DNA from: JAHEIJ01 sp040235565
GTDB lineage: Bacteria; Pseudomonadota; Gammaproteobacteria; UBA6429; Thiohalophilaceae
Reading direction: 5' to 3'
Length of the DNA stretch: 37,803 bases
Assembly: GCA_040235565.1 (NCBI GenBank)
Contig: JBECLA010000103.1
Span: 1-37,803 of the forward strand
A program made the translations under genes and the position numbers. The notes under the pieces are model-generated. The model worked only from the letters and a program-made list of their open reading frames with translations. It was not told where the DNA came from and ran no database searches. Below are positions 18,033 through 25,384 of the stretch, in pieces; positions within the stretch are counted from its first letter, which is position 1; each line of letters begins with the position of its first letter.

Positions 18033-18523
18033 TGAAAGAGAAGTGGCAACAACTTTCCTTGCGGGAAAAACGTCTGGTGGTAATCACCGCTGTCGTGGTG
18101 GTGATTACGCTGGTCTATTTCATGATCTGGGAGCCCTTGCAGGACGGGATCCAGAATTCACAAGTCCGTCTTCAGGCTCAAAATCAAACCCTTGTAACCA
18201 TGCAGGAACAGGCAGCAGAGGCCCGTCAATTGCTTGCCGCCAAACGTCAGGCCGGTGCCAGAACGCGTAGTAGCAGTTCCTTGCTGGTCATCATTGAGCG
18301 CACGGCACAAACAAAAAACCTTAAATCCCGACTGCAAAAAGTCCAGCCGGAAGGCGAGAATGGCGTCAGGGTCTGGGTTGAAAATGCTTCTTTTGATCAG
18401 TTGATCGACTGGCTGGCCTTGCTGGAAAACCGTAACACGATTTATGTAAATGAAATTATCATTGAACGGTTGAAGGAACCTGGTCGGGTGAACAGCCGTA
18501 TTCTACTGCGGGTAGCAACATGA
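18029..18523 (+). CDS. gspM: Type II secretion system protein GspM
   Basis: The 164-residue partner of GspL has a short cytoplasmic N-terminus (WQQLSLREKRLVVITAVV), one membrane helix near residues 15-35, and a periplasmic ferredoxin-like domain (FDQLIDWLALLENRN). ATGA overlaps link it to gspL on one side and gspN on the other. Confidence 0.92.
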   Translation: MMKEKWQQLSLREKRLVVITAVVVVITLVYFMIWEPLQDGIQNSQVRLQAQNQTLVTMQEQAAEARQLLAAKRQAGARTRSSSSLLVIIERTAQTKNLKSRLQKVQPEGENGVRVWVENASFDQLIDWLALLENRNTIYVNEIIIERLKEPGRVNSRILLRVAT

Positions 18524-19287
18524 AGTTGAGATTCTCCAACTGGAAATGGCTCACTGCTTACGGCCTGTTTATCTATTTGATTTTTCTGCTCATCAATGTT
18601 CCCGTCGAGATTGTCTGGTCATTTGCACCCTCACAACTCAAACGAGGCATCATCGTCAGTAATCTGCAGGGCAGTGCCTGGTCCGCCAATGCCGGTAGTG
18701 TGATTATCAATGGTTACGAGCTGGGCAAAGCCAACTGGACCCTCAATCCCCTGTTATTGTTCATTGGCAAACTGGGCGGACACATCATGGTTCGCAATGC
18801 CATGGGACAGGCGCAAAGTGATTTTGCCTTACAGACCGATCAGCTGATCGAACTTTCCGATCTGACCGGCGAATTCAATGCCGCCATGCTGGATTCCGCA
18901 CTGCGTCCCTTTACCCTGACAGGAGTCATTAAAAGCGAACTGAACACGTTACAATTACAGCGTAAGGTTCAGTTGTCTGCCAACGGTAACTTGCAATGGA
19001 ACAATGCCACTGTCACCGGTGTGCAGGAAGTAGCACTCGGTAATGTACAGTTTAACGCTTCACCGGAGGCCAAAGGCACCCTGCTAAAAGTGAGTAATGA
19101 AGGCGGTTTGATCGGGATCAGTGGTGACATTCGGGTTGCCGGCAACGGCCGCTATACCCTCAACCTGCTGTTGACCAACCGCGATAAACGCCGCAGCGAT
19201 GTTGAGACCATGTTGTCGGTACTTGGCAGGGCTGATGCGCAGGGCCGCGTGCGTTTCAATCAGCAAGGAGTCTTGCGAATCTGGTAG
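18520..19287 (+). CDS. gspN: Type II secretion system protein GspN
   Basis: This 255-residue last gene of the operon starts with a membrane helix (LTAYGLFIYLIFLLINVPVEIVW near residues 12-33). The periplasmic part resembles AsmA/GspN proteins (GSAWSANAGSVIINGYELGKANWTLNP). GspN is present in only some T2SS clusters and its role is unclear. No gspO follows; the next gene is convergent. Confidence 0.88.
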   Translation: MKLRFSNWKWLTAYGLFIYLIFLLINVPVEIVWSFAPSQLKRGIIVSNLQGSAWSANAGSVIINGYELGKANWTLNPLLLFIGKLGGHIMVRNAMGQAQSDFALQTDQLIELSDLTGEFNAAMLDSALRPFTLTGVIKSELNTLQLQRKVQLSANGNLQWNNATVTGVQEVALGNVQFNASPEAKGTLLKVSNEGGLIGISGDIRVAGNGRYTLNLLLTNRDKRRSDVETMLSVLGRADAQGRVRFNQQGVLRIW

Positions 19288-19300
19288 GCTGCCTGCCTAC
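19284..19300. terminator. Weak hairpin between convergent gspN and bamD
   Basis: GTAGGC (19284-19289) and GCCTAC (19295-19300) form a 6-bp stem with a 5-base loop, covering the gspN stop and the end of bamD. Neither side has a T-run, so it is at best a weak or Rho-assisted terminator. Confidence 0.3.
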
Positions 19301-20028
19301 TCATCCTGAAAGGATAATTCTCTTAATTGCCTTTCCGCTGCGCTCACTTTTTGCGGCATTTCCATAGCCTTGTATGACTTGATCATGATGGTCAGGGCGT
19401 ATTTGCGCGAGGTATTGTCCGTGTAATACTTGTTGACATACTCGGCATGATGGGCGGCTTCCTGGTAATTGCCCAGTGCCAGTTTATTATGCGCCAGATG
19501 CAGTTCATATTTTGCCAACCGCTGGCGAATCATATCGATTTGCTGATAGGTCTGATCCAGATATTCGCTCTGGGGATAAAAGTTGATTAATTCCGAAAAA
19601 TACCCATACGCCTCACGCAGTTCTTCCGGATAATCCGCTGTAGGCGCCTTGGCGGCGAGTAAGCGTTGCAGATGAAGTTCCCCCTGCTTCATTTTGATCA
19701 GGCCACGCAGATAAAACACATAATCCAGTTTTTCATGGGTGGGGTATTGCTCAATCAGACTGGCGCAGGTGTTCAGGGCCGGCTCGAAATCATTGTTCTT
19801 GTAATAGGCGTAGGCCAGGCCAATCTCCGCCTCGAATTTCTGTTGCGGATCACCGGTGTTTTCGATCAGGGCCTTGAATTGCTCAATGGCATTGTCGTAG
19901 TAGCCGTCGCGAACACTCTTCATGGCCTCGGTGAGTTGCTGCTTCTCACCGGCAGCCTTTTCTTCAGACGTGCTGGCACATCCGGACAAAAACAGGAGCA
20001 GGACCACCAGGATGACTGAATTACGCAT
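19297..20028 (-). CDS. bamD: Outer-membrane protein assembly factor BamD
   Basis: The 243-residue lipoprotein of the BAM complex has a signal with lipobox LSGC (Cys17), then TPR-like helices. YAYYKNNDFEPAL, YPTHEKLDYVFYLRGL and FYPQSEY ... RLAKYELHLA line up with the conserved core of E. coli BamD, and the length is almost the same. BamD inserts outer-membrane beta-barrels together with BamA; the neighbouring barrel gene could be a client but nothing shows that. The Shine-Dalgarno is weak. Whether another bamD copy exists outside the window is unknown. Confidence 0.85.
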   Translation of the reverse strand: MRNSVILVVLLLFLSGCASTSEEKAAGEKQQLTEAMKSVRDGYYDNAIEQFKALIENTGDPQQKFEAEIGLAYAYYKNNDFEPALNTCASLIEQYPTHEKLDYVFYLRGLIKMKQGELHLQRLLAAKAPTADYPEELREAYGYFSELINFYPQSEYLDQTYQQIDMIRQRLAKYELHLAHNKLALGNYQEAAHHAEYVNKYYTDNTSRKYALTIMIKSYKAMEMPQKVSAAERQLRELSFQDE

Positions 20029-20059
20029 ATTTTTTTATCTTATTTATCAGTTAGTTATA

Positions 20060-20087
20060 ATTATAGTGCATGGACTGTCGTTATCCA
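20060..20087 (-). promoter_or_regulatory. Possible sigma-70 promoter of bamD
   Basis: On the minus strand TATAAT (20065-20060) lies 16 bases after TGGATA (20087-20082), a partial match to TTGACA, 32 bases before the bamD start. The region is AT-rich, so chance is possible. Confidence 0.38.
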
Positions 20088-20170
20088 GCAGCATCATTGT
20101 ACAAGACTTGTGGACCGGAAATCCAAGCCCGGTAGCATAAATTTAGCCTCCCGGGACACGCCGGTGAAGG

Positions 20171-21028
20171 TCAAAATTGATGCAGATAACGCAGGCTGAT
20201 CCCCACGTTGGTGGTCTCGCTTTGCGGTTCATGAATCACCAGTCGCTGTACCTGTAGTGGTTGACCGTCGCTGGTCAGTTCCTGGGTGTTACTGCGTTGA
20301 ATAAACCAGGTACTGATATACGGTTCAATCGTAAGACTCGCGTTTTGACTCAGACTGAGGACATAGGGCAGGCCCACCCGGTAACTCCAGTCCTCCCCCA
20401 GATTCAGCGTGGTGTTATCCCATTGATTGCCGTTGATATCAACGAAACCCAGAAAATCGATGTCCATGGTGGCATCAAGCATGCGGCGTAAGCGGATGTC
20501 GAGTAACAGGCCATTTTTCTCCGATTTGAGAAAGGACAGCTTCACGCCCAGCAAGGCATATGACCACTTATAGGTCTCGAGTAATCCCGCTACCGTGCCA
20601 GTGGGTAAAATATTGCGTTCCCAGTAATGATAACCCAGCCCGCCGTAGAGGGCGGAACGGTAGCGGGAGGCGTTGCCAAAATGCCGACCGACGATAAAAC
20701 TGAGATCGACGATATCCTCTTCCGTCTCGGTGGTCAGGGGAACACCGTTCTGGGTTTGTCCATCGTAGTCAACCGCTCCCAGATGGTACTCATACACCAG
20801 TTCGGAATACCAGTTGTCCCAGTGCAAGGCACCACCCAGATGCAAACCCGGCATGGGCCCGGTTTCCTTATCCAACAGGATTTCCTCGCCATTGTATTCG
20901 CGATAATCAAAATACATGGCATCAAAACCCACTCCAAGATTAATCGCAGGCGCGGCCCTCACTGAGGGCAGAACAGCGAGTCCCATAATAAGCAGACATA
21001 GCCGAGGGGCTAGCAATTTACTGTCCAT
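20171..21028 (-). CDS. Predicted outer-membrane beta-barrel protein
   Basis: A 285-residue protein with an N-terminal signal peptide (LLAPRLCLLIMGLAVLPSVRA, cleavage near residue 25). The mature chain alternates polar and aromatic residues in strand-like blocks (WYSELVYEYHLG, YRSALYGGLGYHYWE, LLLDIRLRRML) and ends in Leu-His-Gln-Phe, a C-terminal Phe typical of BAM substrates. No named family could be recognised. It is probably a small 8-12 stranded porin-like or structural protein. The start has no clear Shine-Dalgarno and could lie elsewhere. It reads towards bamD on the same strand after a 142-base gap. Confidence 0.65.
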   Translation of the reverse strand: MDSKLLAPRLCLLIMGLAVLPSVRAAPAINLGVGFDAMYFDYREYNGEEILLDKETGPMPGLHLGGALHWDNWYSELVYEYHLGAVDYDGQTQNGVPLTTETEEDIVDLSFIVGRHFGNASRYRSALYGGLGYHYWERNILPTGTVAGLLETYKWSYALLGVKLSFLKSEKNGLLLDIRLRRMLDATMDIDFLGFVDINGNQWDNTTLNLGEDWSYRVGLPYVLSLSQNASLTIEPYISTWFIQRSNTQELTSDGQPLQVQRLVIHEPQSETTNVGISLRYLHQF

Positions 21029-21185
21029 GGAGAAACCGGCCGTGACCGTATTGAAATCATAATTATTATTTGAACTTGTTATTGTTTTCTAACAGCGCTG
21101 TTAAGACCTTGAGTTACGGGCAGCAATAGATTGTGATGTTTAATCCTGCCCGATCATATGCACCCGCAAACCTGTTCAACAGTCA

Positions 21186-21629
21186 CTAATTCAGCTTTTC
21201 CTTGTCAGGCAATTCCGGTAAGGGAAAAGCCAGGATGCCTTCTTCATGCAGTGCTTCGACTTCTGCTTTTGTCGCATTGCCACGAATATTCCGCTCCTCA
21301 ATTTCACCGGAGTGCATGCGCTTTGCCTCCGTAGCAAAGGCATTGCCCACATCCTCGAAGTGCAGCCTGACATGATCATGCAGTTTTCTCAGGAAAACAT
21401 TCATGTCCTGAACAGGAAGCGCCGTTTTATCATGCATGTCTCTAACCGGTTGCGGTGTTGTCCTGCCCAGATTCAAATGACTGGCACTGGGCAACCTGGC
21501 AATCTGTTCACTGCCGCATACCGGGCAGTGAATCATGGCATTCGATAACTGGGATTCAAATTCAGACGTGTTCTTGAACCAGCCTTCAAAGCGGTGATCA
21601 TTGACACATTGCAGATCAAAGATAATCAT
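21186..21629 (-). CDS. DUF1178 family zinc-ribbon-like protein
   Basis: A 147-residue cytoplasmic protein starting MIIFDLQC, followed by HRFEGWF and CPVCGSEQIARLPSAS, the paired-cysteine pattern of the DUF1178 family. Mid-region VRDMHDKTALPVQDMNVFLRKL and C-terminal RNIRGNATKAEVEALHEEGI also fit. The start at ATG 21629 is chosen from the family opening; a GTG at 21644 would add only five residues. The function is unknown; in many proteobacteria it is a housekeeping conserved hypothetical. It lies downstream of fisR on the same strand but after a 140-base gap. Confidence 0.85.
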   Translation of the reverse strand: MIIFDLQCVNDHRFEGWFKNTSEFESQLSNAMIHCPVCGSEQIARLPSASHLNLGRTTPQPVRDMHDKTALPVQDMNVFLRKLHDHVRLHFEDVGNAFATEAKRMHSGEIEERNIRGNATKAEVEALHEEGILAFPLPELPDKEKLN

Positions 21630-21769
21630 GAGACACACAACCATTACTACGGTAAGAGCCAGACCAAATCATACCGCATGCTGAGATCGTTGCCCATCTT
21701 CCGACGCTGACCGACCCACCGCTATCGCCGGTCTATATCTTTAGTTTTAATTGTAAATCCAGGCGCAGG

Positions 21770-23116
21770 TTAACCGCCTCGCATGCGCTGAATATGCCGG
21801 TACAAGGTACGTTCACTTACCCCCAGTAATTGCGCGGCACGGGAACGGTGACCATGCGTCTGGTGCAGGGCATCCAGTACCATCTTGTCCGTCAGACGAC
21901 CACGGCGTTGCACCAACTGCTCTCTGGGTTCCGCTGTTTCTTCAGCGAAACCGTTTTCAGCCAGGACCGACCCTCCTTCGAGCACAATATGATCCGGCCG
22001 CAGGATATCGTCACAGGCCAGGATGGTTGCCCGTTCAATGATGTTGCGCAGCTCCCGCACATTGCCGGGATAGTCATAGCTCAGAAGTTTCTCGATGACA
22101 TCGCTGGACAGGGGAATGTGCCGCTCCCCTTCCGGCAGGCTATAGAGGAAATGCTCGGTAAGCGCGACGATATCGTCCTTGCGCTCGCGCAACGAGGGGA
22201 TCTGAATGGGAAACGCCGACAGGCGATAGTAGAGATCCTGCCGGAACTGGCCATCCGCCACCATGCGTTGCATGTCACGGTTGGTGGCGGTAATCACCCG
22301 CACATCCACCTGGATATAATCGCGCCCGCCGATGCGTCGGATGGTGCCACTTTCCAGGGCACGCAACAGTTTGGTCTGCAGGGCCAGCGGCAACTCACAG
22401 ATCTCATCAATGAACAGGGTGCCGCCATGTGCGGCTTCGAACAGGCCGATTTTGCGGCTGGTCGCCCCGGTAAAGGCGCCTTTTTCATAGCCGAACAATT
22501 CACTTTCGATCAGGCTTTCCCCCAGGGTGCCGCAATCCACGACCACAAAGGAACCGTGTCGACGGGTGGAATAATGATGGATATATTCAGCCACCCGCTC
22601 CTTGCCCACACCGCTCTCCCCCAGCAGCAACACGGTGGACTGGGTCGGTGCCACCCGTTGCAGCAGGCTCATCATGCGGAGAAAGGCCGGTGAGCCACCC
22701 ACCAGCAGGTTGTCGTCATCACCGGGCTGGCTCAATACCTGCACATATTCGCCCATGTAGATGACCTCGCCAGCGTCGGACAAAATCGGCGCGGCCTGCA
22801 ACTGGACATACTCTTCCTTGTTGTCCTTGTCGTAATGGATATGCATCACCTGCGTCGGCTGCCGCGTGGCAAACACCTCTTCCAGCGGACATTGTTCACC
22901 ATGCTGACTGCAAGGCACCTCGGAATGGTGCGACACTTCATAGCAGTGACGCCCCACCAGGTCTTCCGATTCAACCCCATAGTGCTTCTGGTAGGCCCGA
23001 TTGGCGGCCAGAATCTGGTAGTTCTTGTCGATCACCACAAATGGCCCGGGAAGAATATCGATGATTTGTTCGCAGGTCGGCTTACTGCAGGGAGAGTGCA
23101 CAATATCTTTTGGCAT
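21770..23116 (-). CDS. fisR: FisR-like sigma-54-dependent activator, sulfane-sulfur sensing
   Basis: A 448-residue enhancer-binding protein. A PAS-type sensor (residues about 15-130) carries Cys58, Cys69 and Cys76 in the spacing C-X10-C-X6-C. That is the spacing I recall for the sulfane-sulfur-sensing cysteines of Cupriavidus FisR (Cys53, 64, 71). The AAA+ domain follows: Walker A GESGVGKE, the sigma-54 contact loop GAFTGA, Walker B GGTLFIDEI. A Fis-type helix-turn-helix closes it (HRSRAAQLLGVSERTLYRHIQ). Extra cysteines lie at residues 10 and 15. ATG 23116 is preferred: AAGGTG lies six bases before it, whereas TTG 23131 has none. It lies 111 bases after sqr on the same strand, and a sigma-54 promoter precedes sqr. 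Confidence 0.88.
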   Translation of the reverse strand: MPKDIVHSPCSKPTCEQIIDILPGPFVVIDKNYQILAANRAYQKHYGVESEDLVGRHCYEVSHHSEVPCSQHGEQCPLEEVFATRQPTQVMHIHYDKDNKEEYVQLQAAPILSDAGEVIYMGEYVQVLSQPGDDDNLLVGGSPAFLRMMSLLQRVAPTQSTVLLLGESGVGKERVAEYIHHYSTRRHGSFVVVDCGTLGESLIESELFGYEKGAFTGATSRKIGLFEAAHGGTLFIDEICELPLALQTKLLRALESGTIRRIGGRDYIQVDVRVITATNRDMQRMVADGQFRQDLYYRLSAFPIQIPSLRERKDDIVALTEHFLYSLPEGERHIPLSSDVIEKLLSYDYPGNVRELRNIIERATILACDDILRPDHIVLEGGSVLAENGFAEETAEPREQLVQRRGRLTDKMVLDALHQTHGHRSRAAQLLGVSERTLYRHIQRMRGG

Positions 23117-23140
23117 GTCTGTCACCTTCAAGGCAGATAC

Positions 23141-23153
23141 GTCATGCTATGAC
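23141..23153. promoter_or_regulatory. Inverted repeat upstream of fisR
   Basis: GTCAT-GCT-ATGAC is a perfect 5-bp inverted repeat 25 bases before the fisR ATG. It shares the ATGAC/GTCAT half-site with the repeat upstream of sqr, but in the opposite orientation. It may be a FisR autoregulatory site. Confidence 0.35.
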
Positions 23154-23227
23154 ATGATATTTATGCCATATACGAACCAAGCTTAAACGAATCGCCCAGC
23201 CAATGCGACTGTTGATAACCCGAGTAA

Positions 23228-24499
23228 TTATCTCAGCTTTTGGATGCCCAGGGCCTTGAGCAGGTATTTTTCATACAGGTTTTCGGTCGAACCTTTTTTC
23301 ATTTTCTTCAGAAAGTATTTTTCAAAGGCGACCTTGGCCAGGTGAACCCATTTGCCTTTTTTCATCCACGCCAGGTTGCGGGGAGGGATCTGCGGCATGG
23401 CCACAAAGGCAATGCCGTTATCACCCATATCCGCCAGACATATGGCGTTCCAGCTGGCCTGTTGATCCGGCTCCCGCCCTTCGATGGCATTCTTTATATT
23501 ATGGGCCGTGGCCAGGACCATGGACTCGATCATGTAACCCGTTTTGGGCGTACCGGTCGGAACCGGGGTCGACTCCACCGGCGGGATGGCAATACAGACA
23601 CCCACGGCATAGATGTTGTGCCATTTCGGGTTGCGCTGGAACGGGTCCACCTTAACAAACCCGCGTGGGTTCACCAGATCTTCTCCGACACTGGCAACGG
23701 CATCCACCCCCCTGAATGCCGGCAACATCATGGAGAAGTTAAATTCCAGCTCATGCTGTTTGCTGCGTTCTCCCGTTGCATCGTACTCATCCACAAACAT
23801 TTTACCCGCCTCGACCTTGCGCACCCTGGCGTTGGTGATCCATCTGATATGCTTGTGGCGTAATTCAGACTCAAGCATGCCCTGCGAATCGCCCACCCCA
23901 CCCAGTCCGAGGTGACCGATGTAGGGTTCGGAGGTGACGTAGGTCATCGGGACCCGGTGGCGGAGTTTTCGTTTGCGCAAATCAGCGTCCATGATAAAGG
24001 CAAATTCATAAGCCGGCCCAAAACAGGAAGCCAGCTGCGCGGCACCAACCACGATATGTCCCGGGTTTTCGAGAAAGGCCTGCCAGGCGGCATACGTCTG
24101 TTCCGCATGGTCGACGGTACATATGGAGTGGGTATGGCCCTGCGGCCCGAGGCCCTCCACTTCATCAAACGCGAGTTTGGGACCGGTGGCAATGACCAGA
24201 TAGTCATACGCAATCACCTGGCCGTCTGCCAGAATAATGTGATTCTCGTCCGGTTTGATCGCCGCAGCCGCGATCGGAATAAAATCGATGTGTTTCTTGC
24301 GCAGATACGGTGCCAGTTCGAAGGTCGTATCCTGCCGGTTACGCCAGCCGACCGCCACCCAGGGATTGGAAGGCACAAACTGAAACGTATCCGAGTTGGA
24401 AATGACCGTAATGCGATGGGTTTTACCCAGGGTGGCGCGCAAATCGTAGGCGGCCGGCAAGCCACCGGTACTGGCACCGATGATCACCACATGTGCCAT
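23228..24499 (-). CDS. sqr: Sulfide:quinone oxidoreductase
   Basis: This 423-residue FAD enzyme oxidises sulfide to sulfane sulfur and passes electrons to quinone at the inner membrane. The N-terminal Rossmann motif is VVIIGASTGG. Catalytic cysteines are Cys127 (SICTVDHAE), Cys159 (ASCFGPAYE) and Cys354 (WNAICLADMGD), matching Cys128/160/356 of Acidithiobacillus SQR as I remember it. Quinone/FAD-site stretches FVPSNPW and PTGTPKTGYMIESM are also present, and the tail is basic and amphipathic (VHLAKVAFEKYFLKKMKKG), fitting a peripheral membrane protein. ATG 24499 follows AGGAG by six bases. A sigma-54 promoter lies 68 bases upstream and fisR follows. No persulfide dioxygenase gene is in the window. 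Confidence 0.94.
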   Translation of the reverse strand: MAHVVIIGASTGGLPAAYDLRATLGKTHRITVISNSDTFQFVPSNPWVAVGWRNRQDTTFELAPYLRKKHIDFIPIAAAAIKPDENHIILADGQVIAYDYLVIATGPKLAFDEVEGLGPQGHTHSICTVDHAEQTYAAWQAFLENPGHIVVGAAQLASCFGPAYEFAFIMDADLRKRKLRHRVPMTYVTSEPYIGHLGLGGVGDSQGMLESELRHKHIRWITNARVRKVEAGKMFVDEYDATGERSKQHELEFNFSMMLPAFRGVDAVASVGEDLVNPRGFVKVDPFQRNPKWHNIYAVGVCIAIPPVESTPVPTGTPKTGYMIESMVLATAHNIKNAIEGREPDQQASWNAICLADMGDNGIAFVAMPQIPPRNLAWMKKGKWVHLAKVAFEKYFLKKMKKGSTENLYEKYLLKALGIQKLR

Positions 24500-24566
24500 G
24501 GCTAACTCCTGTAGTCGGTTCTGCAATTAGGCGACACTCAACGGCCACCTCTGTTTACTTTAAAAA

Positions 24567-24582
24567 GGCATAAAATGTGCCA
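24567..24582 (-). promoter_or_regulatory. Sigma-54 (-24/-12) promoter of sqr
   Basis: The minus strand reads TGGCACATTTTATGCC. This is a perfect -24 TGGCAC, then five bases, then ATGCC against the TTGCA consensus, with GG and GC exactly 10 bases apart. It lies 68 bases before the sqr start codon. The sigma-54 activator FisR is encoded just downstream. Confidence 0.85.
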
Positions 24583-24612
24583 GTCTTCGAGTACGCCAGC
24601 GACATGTTTACC

Positions 24613-24628
24613 TATGACTTAGGTCATA
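24613..24628. promoter_or_regulatory. Probable upstream activator site of sqr
   Basis: TATGAC-TTAG-GTCATA is a perfect 6-bp inverted repeat centred about 38 bases upstream of the -24 element. The position, somewhat close, and the dyad shape suit an enhancer-binding protein such as FisR. A related half-site repeat lies before fisR. Confidence 0.5.
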
Positions 24629-24904
24629 TAAGCATATGTTTCTTAAGCTAATTTTACGCTCCAGGTAAGACTTTTTTCTTAATTAACAGTTTGATATGCC
24701 GATAATCGTGACAAGAGTCGCATGTTTGCTATTGCGTTGGTTTGGAAAACAGCACAATCAAACGTTTTTTCAATAACTTAGACATGAGGTAGGTGTCGAA
24801 GGGTTGTTACCAGCAGCGTGAAAGCTTTCGTATGCTCCGAGCAACTGCCGCAATGGTGATCCAACGAGACAGTCCGGCACCAAACTGATTACAGGAAGGG
24901 CTTT
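24629..24904. other. Non-coding spacer between sqr and the pseudopilin gene
   Basis: This AT-rich spacer, part of the 405-base divergent region 24500-24904, contains no gene. It should hold the plus-strand promoter for the pilin/GGDEF pair, but I see no convincing -35/-10 or -24/-12 pair there. An AGGAAGGG just before 24905 is the ribosome-binding site of the pilin gene. Confidence 0.5.
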
Positions 24905-25369
24905 GTGCATCTTAGCAACCGCTCAGAACAGGCTGGCTTCACACTCATTGAGCAGCTCATCACCGTCACCATTCTGGCGGTGATTGCCGCTATTTCGGTG
25001 GTTGGCTATCAGGGCTATGTCGAATCCAGCCGGGTCAATATCGCCATTAATCAAATCACCGAAATGGGCATCTCGATTAGCGATTATGGCCTGGACCACA
25101 ACGCCTTTCCCCCGTCGCTGGCTGAACTCGGGCTGGATGACACGCAGGATCCCTGGGGCAATTCCTATCAGTACCTGAATATCGCGGCCGATCCGGGTAA
25201 TGGTGACGTACGTAAGGATCACAATCTGGTGCCCCTCAATACCGATTTTGACCTGTACAGCATGGGACCGGACGGGAGCAGTGCCAGTCCGCTCACCGCG
25301 AAAACCAGCCGGGATGACATTATTCGCGCCAACAATGGCAGTTATATCGGCACGGCAACCGGCTACTAA
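24905..25369 (+). CDS. Orphan GspG-like pseudopilin / type IV pilin-like protein
   Basis: A 154-residue prepilin with cleavage site QAG^FTLIEQLITVTILAVIAAI (Glu at +5) and then a GspG-like body. DPWGNSYQYLN and DLYSMGPDGSS correspond to the same blocks of the real gspG at 13818. The C-terminal part differs, ending NNGSYIGTATGY after TSRDDI. The start is GTG 24905 after AGGAAGGG. It lies 15 bases upstream of a GGDEF/EAL gene, so they are probably one transcript. It could join the T2SS pseudopilus, a type IV pilus or a separate fibre; the sequence cannot decide. It would also need a prepilin peptidase from elsewhere. Confidence 0.82.
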   Translation: MHLSNRSEQAGFTLIEQLITVTILAVIAAISVVGYQGYVESSRVNIAINQITEMGISISDYGLDHNAFPPSLAELGLDDTQDPWGNSYQYLNIAADPGNGDVRKDHNLVPLNTDFDLYSMGPDGSSASPLTAKTSRDDIIRANNGSYIGTATGY

Positions 25370-25384
25370 GCACGAAGCGTTATC

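Noticed and set aside
21830..22693. A 287-codon plus-strand frame inside fisR
   Set aside because: Antisense to the AAA+ domain, whose motifs are all intact on the other strand.
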